Source of the DNA: a virus
Virus record (IMG/VR): IMGVR_UViG_3300009593_000015
Span: 1-64,000 of that record
DNA: 64,000 nucleotides
Strand: one strand, 5' to 3'
The notes beneath the pieces were generated by a model. That model worked only from the letters and a program-made list of their open reading frames with translations. It was not told the DNA's origin and searched no databases. Shown piece by piece: positions 1 through 7,373 of the stretch. Within the stretch, counting starts at the first letter, position 1. Each line of letters begins with the position of its first letter. Made by a program: the position numbers and the translations under genes.

Positions 1-162
1 ACTCAGACTATAGATCTGTCTACAGCTAATACAGTGGTTAAGGCAACATTTTCAAATTCTGCCACATTCAGTGCTAATGACGTAATTGGGATATCTGTCA
101 ATCCGACAAACAATCATGGCAGAATAAATATAACAGTTGTTTTTGAATTGCAGCCTTTCTAA
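1..162 (+). CDS. C-terminal end of a virion structural protein (partial)
   Basis: The first 53 codons are open in one frame and end at TAA 160-162; the start lies outside the window. The residues are rich in Thr, Asn, Ser and Val in alternating beta-strand patterns and end in a segment (NHGRINITVVFEL, then QPF) like the C-termini of tail-fibre or head-decoration proteins of marine tailed phages. There are no catalytic motifs. It lies one base before the broken iscA copy. Structural role is inferred from composition and the end motif only. Confidence 0.5.
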   Translation, partial: TQTIDLSTANTVVKATFSNSATFSANDVIGISVNPTNNHGRINITVVFELQPF

Positions 163-163
163 T

Positions 164-265
164 ATGATTACGTTAACTGAATTTGCTGCAAACAAAATTA
201 AAACACTTCTCGCCGAGAAAAAAGAACTTGCGGTTGCGGAGAGAGTTTCTCCATATAAGAACTAA
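164..265 (+). pseudogene. Broken first copy of the iscA/hesB Fe-S carrier gene
   Basis: The ATG and first 21 codons are nearly identical to the intact A-type carrier gene at 1605. The sequence then jumps to what corresponds to the last few codons of that gene. The join falls on the 8-base run AAAAAGAA (219-226), which occurs at both edges of the missing segment in the intact copy (1660-1667 and 1880-1887). About 220 bases are lost, which is not a multiple of three, so the tail is read out of frame: the CGCG cysteines are gone and a 33-residue peptide ends at TAA 263-265. The first conserved cysteine is also lost. It cannot be a working carrier. The leftover could still act as a translated leader for the gene at 274. 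Confidence 0.85.
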
Positions 266-303
266 TTATTATTATGAAGCATAAACTTATAATGGAAAAT
301 TGG
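164..303 (+). repeat. Diverged tandem copy of the iscA-to-leader cassette (partner 1605-1964)
   Basis: Bases 164-226 match 1605-1667 with about two mismatches, and bases 219-303 match 1880-1964 with a handful. The repeat begins at the iscA start codon, runs through its 3' end and the short spacer, and stops after the codons for the shared leader of the next gene (MKHKLIMENW). Beyond that the two downstream genes are unrelated. The repeat therefore joins the same carrier gene and leader to two different proteins. Confidence 0.85.
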
Positions 304-1563
304 CGACGGTTTTTGAAAGAAGCATCAGAAGCTGAAAATCAAGAAATATCACTTAAATTTTACAGAGATCCAACTGACAAAAGAGATTATGACAAGGAAC
401 CATTAACTGATCAAGAGATATCTTTACTTTCTAGTGATACTTTAAATGGCTTAATCGCCCGCAAAGCGTTGTTAATGCACATCTATGTTTACAGTGAGTT
501 GCCAGACATGTCTCCTGCTGTTAATAACATGGTTGTGGACACAGCAGAAGAATATGGAAAAGAAATATCAAAGAGAGCTGAAGAAGTGGATTGGAAACCA
601 GACTTTTCGGACAAAGAAAAAGAAGGCAAGCAAGAGACTCCTCCTCGTGCTGAGTATGTTCCATATCCTGACAATGAACATGGTCAAAATCCAGACTGCT
701 CCAGATTATCCGTCGATCCCTTGTCAGGCAACCCAAGAGACCCCAGTGTTGAATGGACATCTGAGGAATGTAGCGAAGAAGAAATGAGCAGAAATTGTTG
801 GGTCAATCTATTGACTTACAATATATTTCAAAGAAGGTCTGATCCGGTAGATATAGCTTTCACGTTCCTCAATATTAGCAATAGGTCTTACAAGGACGTG
901 TATTATGAAATATTAGACTCCTCAGGTTCTCCTGTTTCATATGAAGACCTATTTGAGCAGATGATGACGGAACAATTTGGAATAGATAAAGAATTTGATG
1001 GTGTTCCTGTCGGACTAATTCGTCACGAAGGCACTTTGGGCTTCCGACGAGTTTGGGAAACTGCGCGCTTCGATTCTCGCAGCGGAGAAAATTATCAGGG
1101 CGACCCCAATATTCATTATTCGTTTTGTCCAATTCCATCCCACTTGCATTCAAGTGAAACAAAACGAAAACTATCGACAGCACAAAAGGGCACAAAGCTA
1201 TTAATACCTTGGAAAGACCCATCTGGAGAGCCATATATGATCAGGTTCACACAAAAACCCAGTCACCCTTCTACTCCCGAACTTCCACCAGTACCAATAA
1301 ACGAATTGGGTAATCAAGGCATCGGTAGCAGAACGCTCGTAAGGGTTCCTACTGATTATTACGCTATAGACGCAGATCTTAGTGGTTTGTCAGATGACCA
1401 GTGGGATGAAATAGAATCATCACAAGAAAAATATATCCAAGCAAAAAAATCACCCTTCGTTGGCTTAAAGGTTGAAGATAGTCAAGTGATTGAGTATGAA
1501 GATTATAGTGAAGACGCTATAAAAGGATTTATGTGGAACTTCATGTTTACTATGCCTAGGTAA
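274..1563 (+). CDS. Unknown 429-residue protein with a capsid-targeting-like leader
   Basis: I do not recognise the body of this protein. It begins MKHKLIMENWRRFLKEA. From the second methionine (ATG 292) the first ten residues, MENWRRFLKE, have an aromatic at 4, Phe at 7, Leu at 8 and Glu at 10, like the T4 internal-protein leader MKTYQEFIAE. T4 leaders are cut by the prohead protease after (L/I)xE, here L-K-E. After an acidic linker to about residue 150 there is a mixed alpha/beta region with several Cys and Trp. There is no signal peptide or membrane segment. Both ATG 274 and ATG 292 are possible starts; no strong ribosome site decides. It follows the broken iscA copy by 8 bases. A role as virion-packaged cargo is inference. 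Confidence 0.6.
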   Translation: MKHKLIMENWRRFLKEASEAENQEISLKFYRDPTDKRDYDKEPLTDQEISLLSSDTLNGLIARKALLMHIYVYSELPDMSPAVNNMVVDTAEEYGKEISKRAEEVDWKPDFSDKEKEGKQETPPRAEYVPYPDNEHGQNPDCSRLSVDPLSGNPRDPSVEWTSEECSEEEMSRNCWVNLLTYNIFQRRSDPVDIAFTFLNISNRSYKDVYYEILDSSGSPVSYEDLFEQMMTEQFGIDKEFDGVPVGLIRHEGTLGFRRVWETARFDSRSGENYQGDPNIHYSFCPIPSHLHSSETKRKLSTAQKGTKLLIPWKDPSGEPYMIRFTQKPSHPSTPELPPVPINELGNQGIGSRTLVRVPTDYYAIDADLSGLSDDQWDEIESSQEKYIQAKKSPFVGLKVEDSQVIEYEDYSEDAIKGFMWNFMFTMPR

Positions 1564-1569
1564 TTATTT

Positions 1570-1598
1570 TTGACATCATCTTATTTGATTGGTATAAT
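1570..1598 (+). promoter_or_regulatory. Consensus sigma70 promoter for iscA
   Basis: TTGACA at 1570-1575 and TATAAT at 1593-1598 are separated by 17 bases: a full consensus match at both hexamers. The expected start of transcription (about 1604-1606) coincides with the iscA ATG at 1605, so the mRNA would be leaderless or nearly so. The promoter lies directly after the stop of the preceding gene and would be read by unmodified host RNA polymerase. Confidence 0.8.
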
Positions 1599-1604
1599 TA
1601 AAGT

Positions 1605-1919
1605 ATGATTACTTTAACCGAATTTGCTGCAAACAAAATTAAAACACTTCTCGCCGAGAAAAAAGAAACTGGAATCCGCGCTGGCGTACAAGGCGGCGGA
1701 TGTTCCGGTTTTACCTATCAATTAAAATTTGACAACCAAAAAGAAGGAGATAAAATAATAGAGAGTAATGGGGTCAATATTTACGTTGACCCTAAAAGTT
1801 ATTTATATCTAATGGGGACTGAAATCCATTTCGTTGATGAATTGAACCAATCTGGTTTTAAGTTTGTGAATCCAAACGCAAAAAGAACTTGTGGTTGCGG
1901 AGAGAGTTTCTCCATATAA
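1605..1919 (+). CDS. iscA: A-type iron-sulfur cluster carrier (IscA/HesB family)
   Basis: This 104-residue protein has the usual length and all three cluster-binding cysteines of the family: Cys33 in GGGCSGF, and Cys96 and Cys98 in the C-terminal CGCG. A-type carriers bind an Fe-S cluster in the cytoplasm and pass it to apo-enzymes. IscA/HesB-like genes are known in marine T4-like phages, where they may support Fe-S proteins of phage or host. The probable nuclease at 12187 carries a four-cysteine cluster pattern and is a possible client. It has its own consensus promoter whose expected start falls on the ATG. A broken second copy lies at 164. IscA, ErpA and SufA cannot be told apart here. Confidence 0.9.
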   Translation: MITLTEFAANKIKTLLAEKKETGIRAGVQGGGCSGFTYQLKFDNQKEGDKIIESNGVNIYVDPKSYLYLMGTEIHFVDELNQSGFKFVNPNAKRTCGCGESFSI

Positions 1920-1934
1920 AAACTAATTACTATT

Positions 1935-2420
1935 GTGAAGCATAAACTTATAATGGAAAATTGGAAAACCTTTCTAGAAAAAGAAGAGAAGAAAACAAAT
2001 ATATATTTTTCTGGAAAATGTACTAGATGTGATCCTGATACAGTTAGGAGCGACTACGATTTTTCCACCTGGGAAGCGACGAATGGTGAACTTATAATAA
2101 AACCACACACAGATAATAAAAAATATGAAGAATATGAAGGAAAACTTAATAAGATAATTGGCTTTTCAGCAGGAGCTACAGCGGCGATAAGGCTAAAGAA
2201 ATTCCACCTAAATGCAACACTGGTCCTTATAGACCCCTGGCTTCCAAGGCTTCCAAGAGATTATATAATACCTCCAGATGTGGAATATTACGGCACTAGT
2301 TGTTTTATCGCCAGAACCCCAAATAAAGAAAGGCTACAGAGATCTAAAAAAGAGTGCAAGCCAAAAGAGACAAAATTCGATCATCATATGAAGTATTTTA
2401 AAGATTATTTTGGTTTATGA
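1935..2420 (+). CDS. Small alpha/beta-hydrolase-like protein with capsid-targeting-like leader
   Basis: The start is GTG at 1935, or ATG at 1953 giving MENWKTFLEKEE. The leader is shared with the protein at 274 at DNA level. The remaining part of this 161-residue protein resembles a short alpha/beta hydrolase: a strand, then G-F-S-A-G at about residues 77-81, fitting a GxSxG nucleophile elbow, then strand LVLIDPWLP with an acidic residue, and a C-terminal His pair (FDHH) that could complete a Ser-Asp-His triad. It is about half the usual length, so it may be a minimal esterase/lipase or a non-catalytic relative; the substrate is unknown. It lies 15 bases after iscA and is probably co-transcribed with it. 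Confidence 0.55.
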   Translation: MKHKLIMENWKTFLEKEEKKTNIYFSGKCTRCDPDTVRSDYDFSTWEATNGELIIKPHTDNKKYEEYEGKLNKIIGFSAGATAAIRLKKFHLNATLVLIDPWLPRLPRDYIIPPDVEYYGTSCFIARTPNKERLQRSKKECKPKETKFDHHMKYFKDYFGL

Positions 2421-2455
2421 TTAAAAATAAGTTTGGAGTTATATAAAATAAAAAA

Positions 2456-3334
2456 ATGTTTCGACCTATTAGAAATCAGAGCCTTAAGCCGCTAATCGGA
2501 AACACGCCATTAATAAAAATCTCATCGCACATATACGCGAAACTAGAGACATACAATCCCGCAGGATCAGTAAAGGACAGGATGGTTTATTATGTAATTG
2601 AACGCGCCCGGATTTTTGGTAGAATAAACGAGAACAGTATTCTGTGTGAAGCAACGAGTGGAAATACTGGAATTTCGCTTTCGATGTTGGCGGCATCAAT
2701 GGGTCTGCAATGTGTTATATTTATGCCAAAAAACATGTCTCAAGAGAGGAAACAAATGATGAGTGTTTATGGTACTAAGATTATAGAAGCACCAGAGAAT
2801 GACTTTATTGGCGCAATTGCAATGAGAGATCAATATTTGTTAGCAAATGAAAATGCATGGTCACCGAAACAGTTCAGTAACCAACACAATATTTTGTGTC
2901 ATCAGACACAGACAGCACCAGAAATACACAAGCAGGCGATAGATACAAGACATAAATGGTCAGCGTTTGTCCACGGTTCCGGCACTGGTGGTACAATTGA
3001 GGGAGTAAGGAGATATATAATGAACAATAATTTAAAAACAAAAATTTGTTTAACGAGACCAGTAGAAGAAAATCATGGAATTCAGGGCATCTCAGACGGA
3101 AAGGATTTCTTATTCAACTCAGATACTGCTGACCGAATTATTGAGGTTTCAACAGAAGCATCGATTTCTCGGGCAAAAGATTTTATAAGAGAAACTGGAA
3201 TTTTGATAGGCATATCCTCAGGTGCAAATATTTTAGCATCCGAAAAATACGTAGAATCCATGAAGCCTGATGGTATAATAATAACAATGTTGTGTGATAG
3301 AGGGGAAAGATACATGTCAATTTACGACAAGTAA
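2456..3334 (+). CDS. cysK: Cysteine synthase (O-acetylserine sulfhydrylase, PLP-dependent)
   Basis: This 292-residue protein carries the diagnostic motifs of the CysK/CysM fold-II PLP family in order: GNTPL near residue 15, the PLP lysine in NPAGSVKDR (Lys40), TSGNTG (67-72) contacting substrate carboxylate, the phosphate-binding GSGTGGT (174-180), and GISSGAN (252-258). It should make L-cysteine from O-acetyl-L-serine and sulfide in the cytoplasm. It is slightly shorter than bacterial CysK (about 310-320). All catalytic motifs are intact, so activity is likely. CysK versus CysM (or a cystathionine beta-synthase-type enzyme) cannot be decided. It is an unusual gene for a phage and sits near an Fe-S carrier, where cysteine is the sulfur donor. 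Confidence 0.88.
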   Translation: MFRPIRNQSLKPLIGNTPLIKISSHIYAKLETYNPAGSVKDRMVYYVIERARIFGRINENSILCEATSGNTGISLSMLAASMGLQCVIFMPKNMSQERKQMMSVYGTKIIEAPENDFIGAIAMRDQYLLANENAWSPKQFSNQHNILCHQTQTAPEIHKQAIDTRHKWSAFVHGSGTGGTIEGVRRYIMNNNLKTKICLTRPVEENHGIQGISDGKDFLFNSDTADRIIEVSTEASISRAKDFIRETGILIGISSGANILASEKYVESMKPDGIIITMLCDRGERYMSIYDK

Positions 3335-3348
3335 AACTAATTAAAAGT

Positions 3349-5658
3349 ATGAAATATCTTAAAATTTTTAAAAAATTTCAAACATTCTTAAATGAACAGG
3401 AAAAAGAAAATTGTTCGGGAGTGGAAAACGTAGCTTGCCGCTGCGTTGACAACAGTCAAACTAATCTATCTATAGAACAGGTTCAGGAGTTTCTTAAAAA
3501 AATATATGGAACTGAAGAAGGTACAGGGTTGTCAATATCTTTTTCTGGAAAATTTGGCCACTCTGGCCCTGGAAACGCAGATGGGGTATGCGGCAAAGAG
3601 ACTAGAAATTTTATAATGAAATTTCAGACCGAAGCCGGCATTTGCGCTGACGCATGCGTCGGAACAGAAACAGAGGCTGCAATGAGAAAAAAAGATCCAA
3701 GTTTTTTTACTAGTCTGCCATCTGGCACTACATCATCCACCTCAACAGTGCCCCGAAGGCCGAGCACGAGCTTAAATTCAACTCAATCTACAAGTCAAGA
3801 CAATAGAAGAGATTCTGAAACCGGTGAAGGCCCCCTCTCAGCAACGCCCTCGATAATTGCTTCCTCTGGTGTCACAATATCCATCAAGGCCGCCAATCCA
3901 ACCCCTGGTGGTTATATTTCAGCAGGCCTTGGCAAAAATCACCATGGATATCAAGGAAAATTTGTAAAACCTAAGATATCAACAGACGACGCAGGTATGA
4001 TTAATGCCGTTAATTTTCAGGGCCCATTGAATTCTGCGAAGGGTATTACCGCTCAATCTCACAGAAAAAACACACAATGGGGAAACCCTGTTTTACTTTC
4101 TTTGCTTATAGCCGCATCTGCCCATGTTGTTAATTACGTAGTAAATAAGAAAGAGTCTTTCAAGACGTCGGATTCTATTGAACTTTGGAATGTTTCGAAA
4201 AAACACGGCGGGCCCCTATACAAGCACGCCGGTCACCAATCTGGGTTGGAGTGTGATATAGGCTTCTACAAAAAAAATGGAAGACCTGATATAGAAAGAA
4301 ATGCTGTTTTTTTAGAGTTCCTGTTAAGTCAAGAAGCTGTTGAATCTGTGCTACTCGACAAAACATCAGGTCCTGTTTCTGTTTCAAAGATGAGAGCATG
4401 GATTACGGCTAACAACTTGAAGGAAAAATTTCCAAAAGTCATGAATTCTAATAATAATTCCAAGCCACAATTAGCACCTGCTTCACCGGGTTCCCACGAC
4501 GATCATTATCACATAAGATGCCACTTTCCAGATGGTTCACCGTCAATGTCTGATTATACAAGAGATGAGAAGCTCGCGCAAAAATCAAATCAAATGCCCG
4601 GCGCACCAGTTTCTGCCAGAGGCGGCCCAAGAAAAGTTAAGATAAATGTCCAAAAGACCAAGAGGTACGGTTTCACAAAAAGATATCATTCCCTTCGGGA
4701 CAAAACAATAGACGAAATTATTAAACAATACGGACTCTCATTCTCTTTTACTTTCGGTGTGATAGACGGGGATAACGGCATGCCACAAATCTTAGAACAT
4801 CACAATCAAGAGTCTCCATTTACTGGGGCATCGATGCCTAAAACAATGGCAGCATTAGCACACTTGATAACATATAGTCCTAAGAATCCTGAAAATAAAA
4901 ATAATAAAAATTACAGCCCAGATAGTCAAATCAACGACTGTGAAGTAAAAGCTCTGTTAACTTATTGGAGTCGCGAAAGTGAAAAAAGAAATATCCCGCA
5001 AGGAGAAAAGTGTAAAAAATTTCATGATTCAAATTACACATTATCAGCCATCTCTGGTACTGACAGACGACGTAAAAAGCGCCGACGCAAATACGGATTC
5101 AGAAATAAACTTGGAGTGCTAAGTAAAAAGCAGATCAGAAAAGTTTCAGAAAAGTTTGGAATAACAAAAAAAAGTACTTTCACTTTCGGCGCAAATCACC
5201 AGACCAGCAAAGACATGTTTTTATTCTTCGCCGGTTTAGCCAGGATGGATCAAGAAAAACTATCAAAAATTGACCCTCTTTATACTCTTTACCATGGTGA
5301 TGCCTCAATCGGTGAACCCTCTTATAAAGAAGAGGTAAAGAGTTTAATAGCCATTCAAAAAATGAGAACATACTCAAGAAAAATGACATCCTCAGGTGCA
5401 ATGAGCATTAAGGGTTATAAGTCTTGGGGTAAAGGGGGATTAAGCAACGGGTCAGTCAATTTTGCATGGGTGGTAAGAGGTAGAGACGGCAGAACTTATG
5501 TGCTGTCGGTTTATTCTCTCTTAAAGTGGGAATACCCACTTCCGAAATCAGCATCTCAACAGGAGAAAGCAGATAGAGCAGCAAGGATATATAAAAATAA
5601 TTCTCATGGCTACGATCTAGTAAATGCAGTTTTATATAAATTAATGGAGAAAACATAA
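3349..5658 (+). CDS. Three-part murein enzyme: PG-binding domain, MepA-type endopeptidase, SxxK serine-hydrolase domain
   Basis: The protein has 769 residues. The N-terminus MKYLKIFKKFQTFLNEQE has a leader-like aromatic-x-x-FLxE and no signal peptide. Residues 40-117 fit a peptidoglycan-binding repeat (helix, DGVCGKETRNFIMKFQ, VGTETEAAM). A Ser/Thr/Pro linker follows (120-170). Residues 180-400 match penicillin-insensitive murein endopeptidase (M74, MepA): HAGHQSGLECD gives His296 and Asp303 in the MepA spacing, and HDDHYH gives His383, His386 and His388, the zinc and catalytic set. From about 440 to the end the chain has SMPK (Ser495-Lys498), a possible SxN-like site near 560, and KGG (695-697), the order of motifs in beta-lactamase/DD-carboxypeptidase folds. 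It should cut peptide cross-links in murein; the serine domain could trim D-Ala or be binding only. Its stop overlaps the next start (TAATG). Confidence 0.8.
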   Translation: MKYLKIFKKFQTFLNEQEKENCSGVENVACRCVDNSQTNLSIEQVQEFLKKIYGTEEGTGLSISFSGKFGHSGPGNADGVCGKETRNFIMKFQTEAGICADACVGTETEAAMRKKDPSFFTSLPSGTTSSTSTVPRRPSTSLNSTQSTSQDNRRDSETGEGPLSATPSIIASSGVTISIKAANPTPGGYISAGLGKNHHGYQGKFVKPKISTDDAGMINAVNFQGPLNSAKGITAQSHRKNTQWGNPVLLSLLIAASAHVVNYVVNKKESFKTSDSIELWNVSKKHGGPLYKHAGHQSGLECDIGFYKKNGRPDIERNAVFLEFLLSQEAVESVLLDKTSGPVSVSKMRAWITANNLKEKFPKVMNSNNNSKPQLAPASPGSHDDHYHIRCHFPDGSPSMSDYTRDEKLAQKSNQMPGAPVSARGGPRKVKINVQKTKRYGFTKRYHSLRDKTIDEIIKQYGLSFSFTFGVIDGDNGMPQILEHHNQESPFTGASMPKTMAALAHLITYSPKNPENKNNKNYSPDSQINDCEVKALLTYWSRESEKRNIPQGEKCKKFHDSNYTLSAISGTDRRRKKRRRKYGFRNKLGVLSKKQIRKVSEKFGITKKSTFTFGANHQTSKDMFLFFAGLARMDQEKLSKIDPLYTLYHGDASIGEPSYKEEVKSLIAIQKMRTYSRKMTSSGAMSIKGYKSWGKGGLSNGSVNFAWVVRGRDGRTYVLSVYSLLKWEYPLPKSASQQEKADRAARIYKNNSHGYDLVNAVLYKLMEKT

Positions 5659-6155
5659 TGAAGAAAGTTAGAATAAAAATAGTCGAATCAAATACATGCG
5701 ACCCATGTTCCGCCTCTGGAAAGTACCCAGCAGAAAACCCAGCATCTCCGGATTCTACAATGGACAAACACATGCACACTAGTGATTGTGAAAAGCCCCC
5801 TGTTGATTATAAAAATGCTACAAATGGCCAAGAGTCCAGAATGCACAGAACCACATTGGCTCATCTTGTGGCAGACGTAAAAGTATTGCTCGACCTAGTA
5901 AAAGACGAAGATGATCTTCCGGAGTGGCTTGAAACTAAAATAACGAAAGCGGGAGATTATATGTCTAGTGCTGCAAGATATGTAGCGGGGAATATTGCAA
6001 GAGATCAAGGACAGCTCGAAGAACAAGCTATCAAAATAACAGCCGACGTTGTAAAAGGTTTGATCGACAATTTGGAAGTATCGGCTTTAAACCAAGAAGC
6101 GCTTTCTAGTTTGTACGCTGCTTTAAGTGGATTATCTAGTACACAAACTTCTTGA
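5658..6155 (+). CDS. Small phage protein with a helical motif common in marine phages
   Basis: This 165-residue protein starts inside the stop of the murein enzyme (TAATG), so the two are translationally coupled. The N-terminus MKKVRIKIVES ends in I-V-E, a possible prohead-protease site. A Cys-rich stretch (CDPCSASG) follows. At about residues 79-110 is the acidic-then-amphipathic segment DDLPEWLETKITKAGDYMSS, a motif that recurs in small proteins of marine T4-like phages; its function is not established. The C-terminal half is predicted helical and could form a coiled coil. There is no signal peptide or membrane span. It might be another packaged protein or a partner of the murein enzyme; both are guesses. 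Confidence 0.6.
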   Translation: MKKVRIKIVESNTCDPCSASGKYPAENPASPDSTMDKHMHTSDCEKPPVDYKNATNGQESRMHRTTLAHLVADVKVLLDLVKDEDDLPEWLETKITKAGDYMSSAARYVAGNIARDQGQLEEQAIKITADVVKGLIDNLEVSALNQEALSSLYAALSGLSSTQTS

Positions 6156-6182
6156 CATTTTGTTAATCTTGTGATATAAATA
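6152..6182 (+). promoter_or_regulatory. Sigma70-type promoter for tilS, also a TATAAATA late-type box
   Basis: TTGACA (6152-6157) overlaps the TGA stop of the preceding gene. After 17 bases follows TATAAA (6175-6180), extending to TATAAATA, the T4 late-promoter consensus read with gp55-type sigma. The tilS ATG at 6190 lies only about 10 bases beyond the -10 box, so the transcript would have almost no leader. It could work early with host sigma70 and again late with the phage sigma encoded at 23819. Confidence 0.65.
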
Positions 6183-6189
6183 AAATATC

Positions 6190-6792
6190 ATGATTAGAAT
6201 TATTGGAAAAATACCCCCGAATGTTGTTATAGCCTGTTCGGGTGGAGTTGACAGCATGGTAGTGACACACTTTCTCCTACAGGGAAGGAGAAATGTTAAG
6301 TTAGCCTTCTTTAATCACGACACTCTACACAGTAAGCATGCCCAAAGATTCGTTGAAGAATTTGCGCAAGAAAAAAAACTTGATTTGTTTATTGGGGGCA
6401 TAAAAGGGGTGAAAGGTAAAAGGTCAATAGAAGAGTTTTGGAGAGACGAGCGATACAATTTTTTTAATAGGATATCTGCGGATTTTTTAATTACATGTCA
6501 TCATCTTGATGATGGAGTAGAAACGTGGATAATGTCGGCAATGCACGGCCGCTGTAAACTTATACCATACCAAAGAGGTAAAAATATATTTCGGCCCTTT
6601 TTGATGACTTCAAAGAAGACAATTAAGCAATACGCCGAAAATAAAAAATTAGATTGGGTAGAGGACCCGACAAATGCAAGGACAGAATATATTAGAAACC
6701 ACATTAGGCATACTATGATGCCAAACGTACTAAAGGTAAACCCAGGTATAAGAACTATGATAAGGAAAAAATTAATTGAAAGTTATTTATAA
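6190..6792 (+). CDS. tilS: tRNA(Ile)-lysidine synthase, minimal N-terminal form
   Basis: This 200-residue N-type ATP pyrophosphatase has the PP-loop SGGVDS (residues 17-22), the TilS signature HHLDDGVET (near 104-112), and the family-specific DPTNARTEYIRNHIRH followed by a VNPG segment. TilS converts C34 of tRNA-Ile2 (anticodon CAU) to lysidine so that it reads AUA and is charged with Ile. The protein consists of the catalytic domain alone; bacterial TilS proteins are commonly 300-450 residues with C-terminal domains that help bind tRNA. A matching CAU tRNA gene lies 634 bases downstream. Ten of the 19 Ile codons in tilS itself are ATA and none is ATC, in line with a need for AUA decoding. 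It is driven by the promoter at 6152. Confidence 0.9.
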   Translation: MIRIIGKIPPNVVIACSGGVDSMVVTHFLLQGRRNVKLAFFNHDTLHSKHAQRFVEEFAQEKKLDLFIGGIKGVKGKRSIEEFWRDERYNFFNRISADFLITCHHLDDGVETWIMSAMHGRCKLIPYQRGKNIFRPFLMTSKKTIKQYAENKKLDWVEDPTNARTEYIRNHIRHTMMPNVLKVNPGIRTMIRKKLIESYL

Positions 6793-6818
6793 TATAAGTA
6801 ATTTTATTTATTAGAAAA

Positions 6819-7373
6819 ATGTTACAAATTTTATTATTATCAAGCAGCTTCCTTTTAATGAACCCACTAGGGGTCTCTTGGAACAAAAAATATACAAATT
6901 ATCCACAAATAAGCGATTACAAGTATTATTATGGTAGTGTGCCATGGGGGCAAGTGGTATATATTGGAAAAGAAGACATATTGGGCATGGAGTCGGAGAT
7001 ACATTTATTATTTAGTAAGAAAAATTTATCAAAAGCCACGTTAATCCTTGGCCCCATTGGTATCAATGAATGGAATTGTCTGAGTAAATATGTAAAAGTA
7101 AGAAAAATACTAATTCGCAAATATGGAAAATTTAACTTTGTAAAAGAAATAAAAGATCCAGTGATAAAGGATTTGATAACCTCAAGCGCTTGTTATCCAA
7201 TATCTATCGGTCTACGAGAAATAGAAACACACTGGGAGACCAAAGACTACAGGATAAAACTTTCCTTGTTTGGTGAAGATAGGGACTTTTTTATAGAAAT
7301 AGATTATATGCATAAAAATAATAATTTACATCGACTAGAAAGTCAAAAAGATAAAATTATTAAAAAGTTTTAA
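6819..7373 (+). CDS. Probable secreted or membrane-anchored protein of unknown function
   Basis: The 184-residue protein starts with a hydrophobic stretch (LQILLLSSSFLLMNPLGV) that fits a signal peptide or anchor, though it has no basic residue before the core. The rest is an alpha/beta mix rich in Lys, Tyr and Ile with two Cys (about 89 and 126) and no motif I recognise. It lies 26 bases after tilS and upstream of the tRNA. If exported it would act in the periplasm or outer membrane, perhaps in host takeover or superinfection exclusion, but nothing in the sequence shows this. Confidence 0.55.
   Translation: MLQILLLSSSFLLMNPLGVSWNKKYTNYPQISDYKYYYGSVPWGQVVYIGKEDILGMESEIHLLFSKKNLSKATLILGPIGINEWNCLSKYVKVRKILIRKYGKFNFVKEIKDPVIKDLITSSACYPISIGLREIETHWETKDYRIKLSLFGEDRDFFIEIDYMHKNNNLHRLESQKDKIIKKF

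Noticed and set aside
274-327. MKHKLIMENW leader as a signal peptide
   Set aside because: No hydrophobic core of 8-15 residues; the segment is an amphipathic, charged helix.
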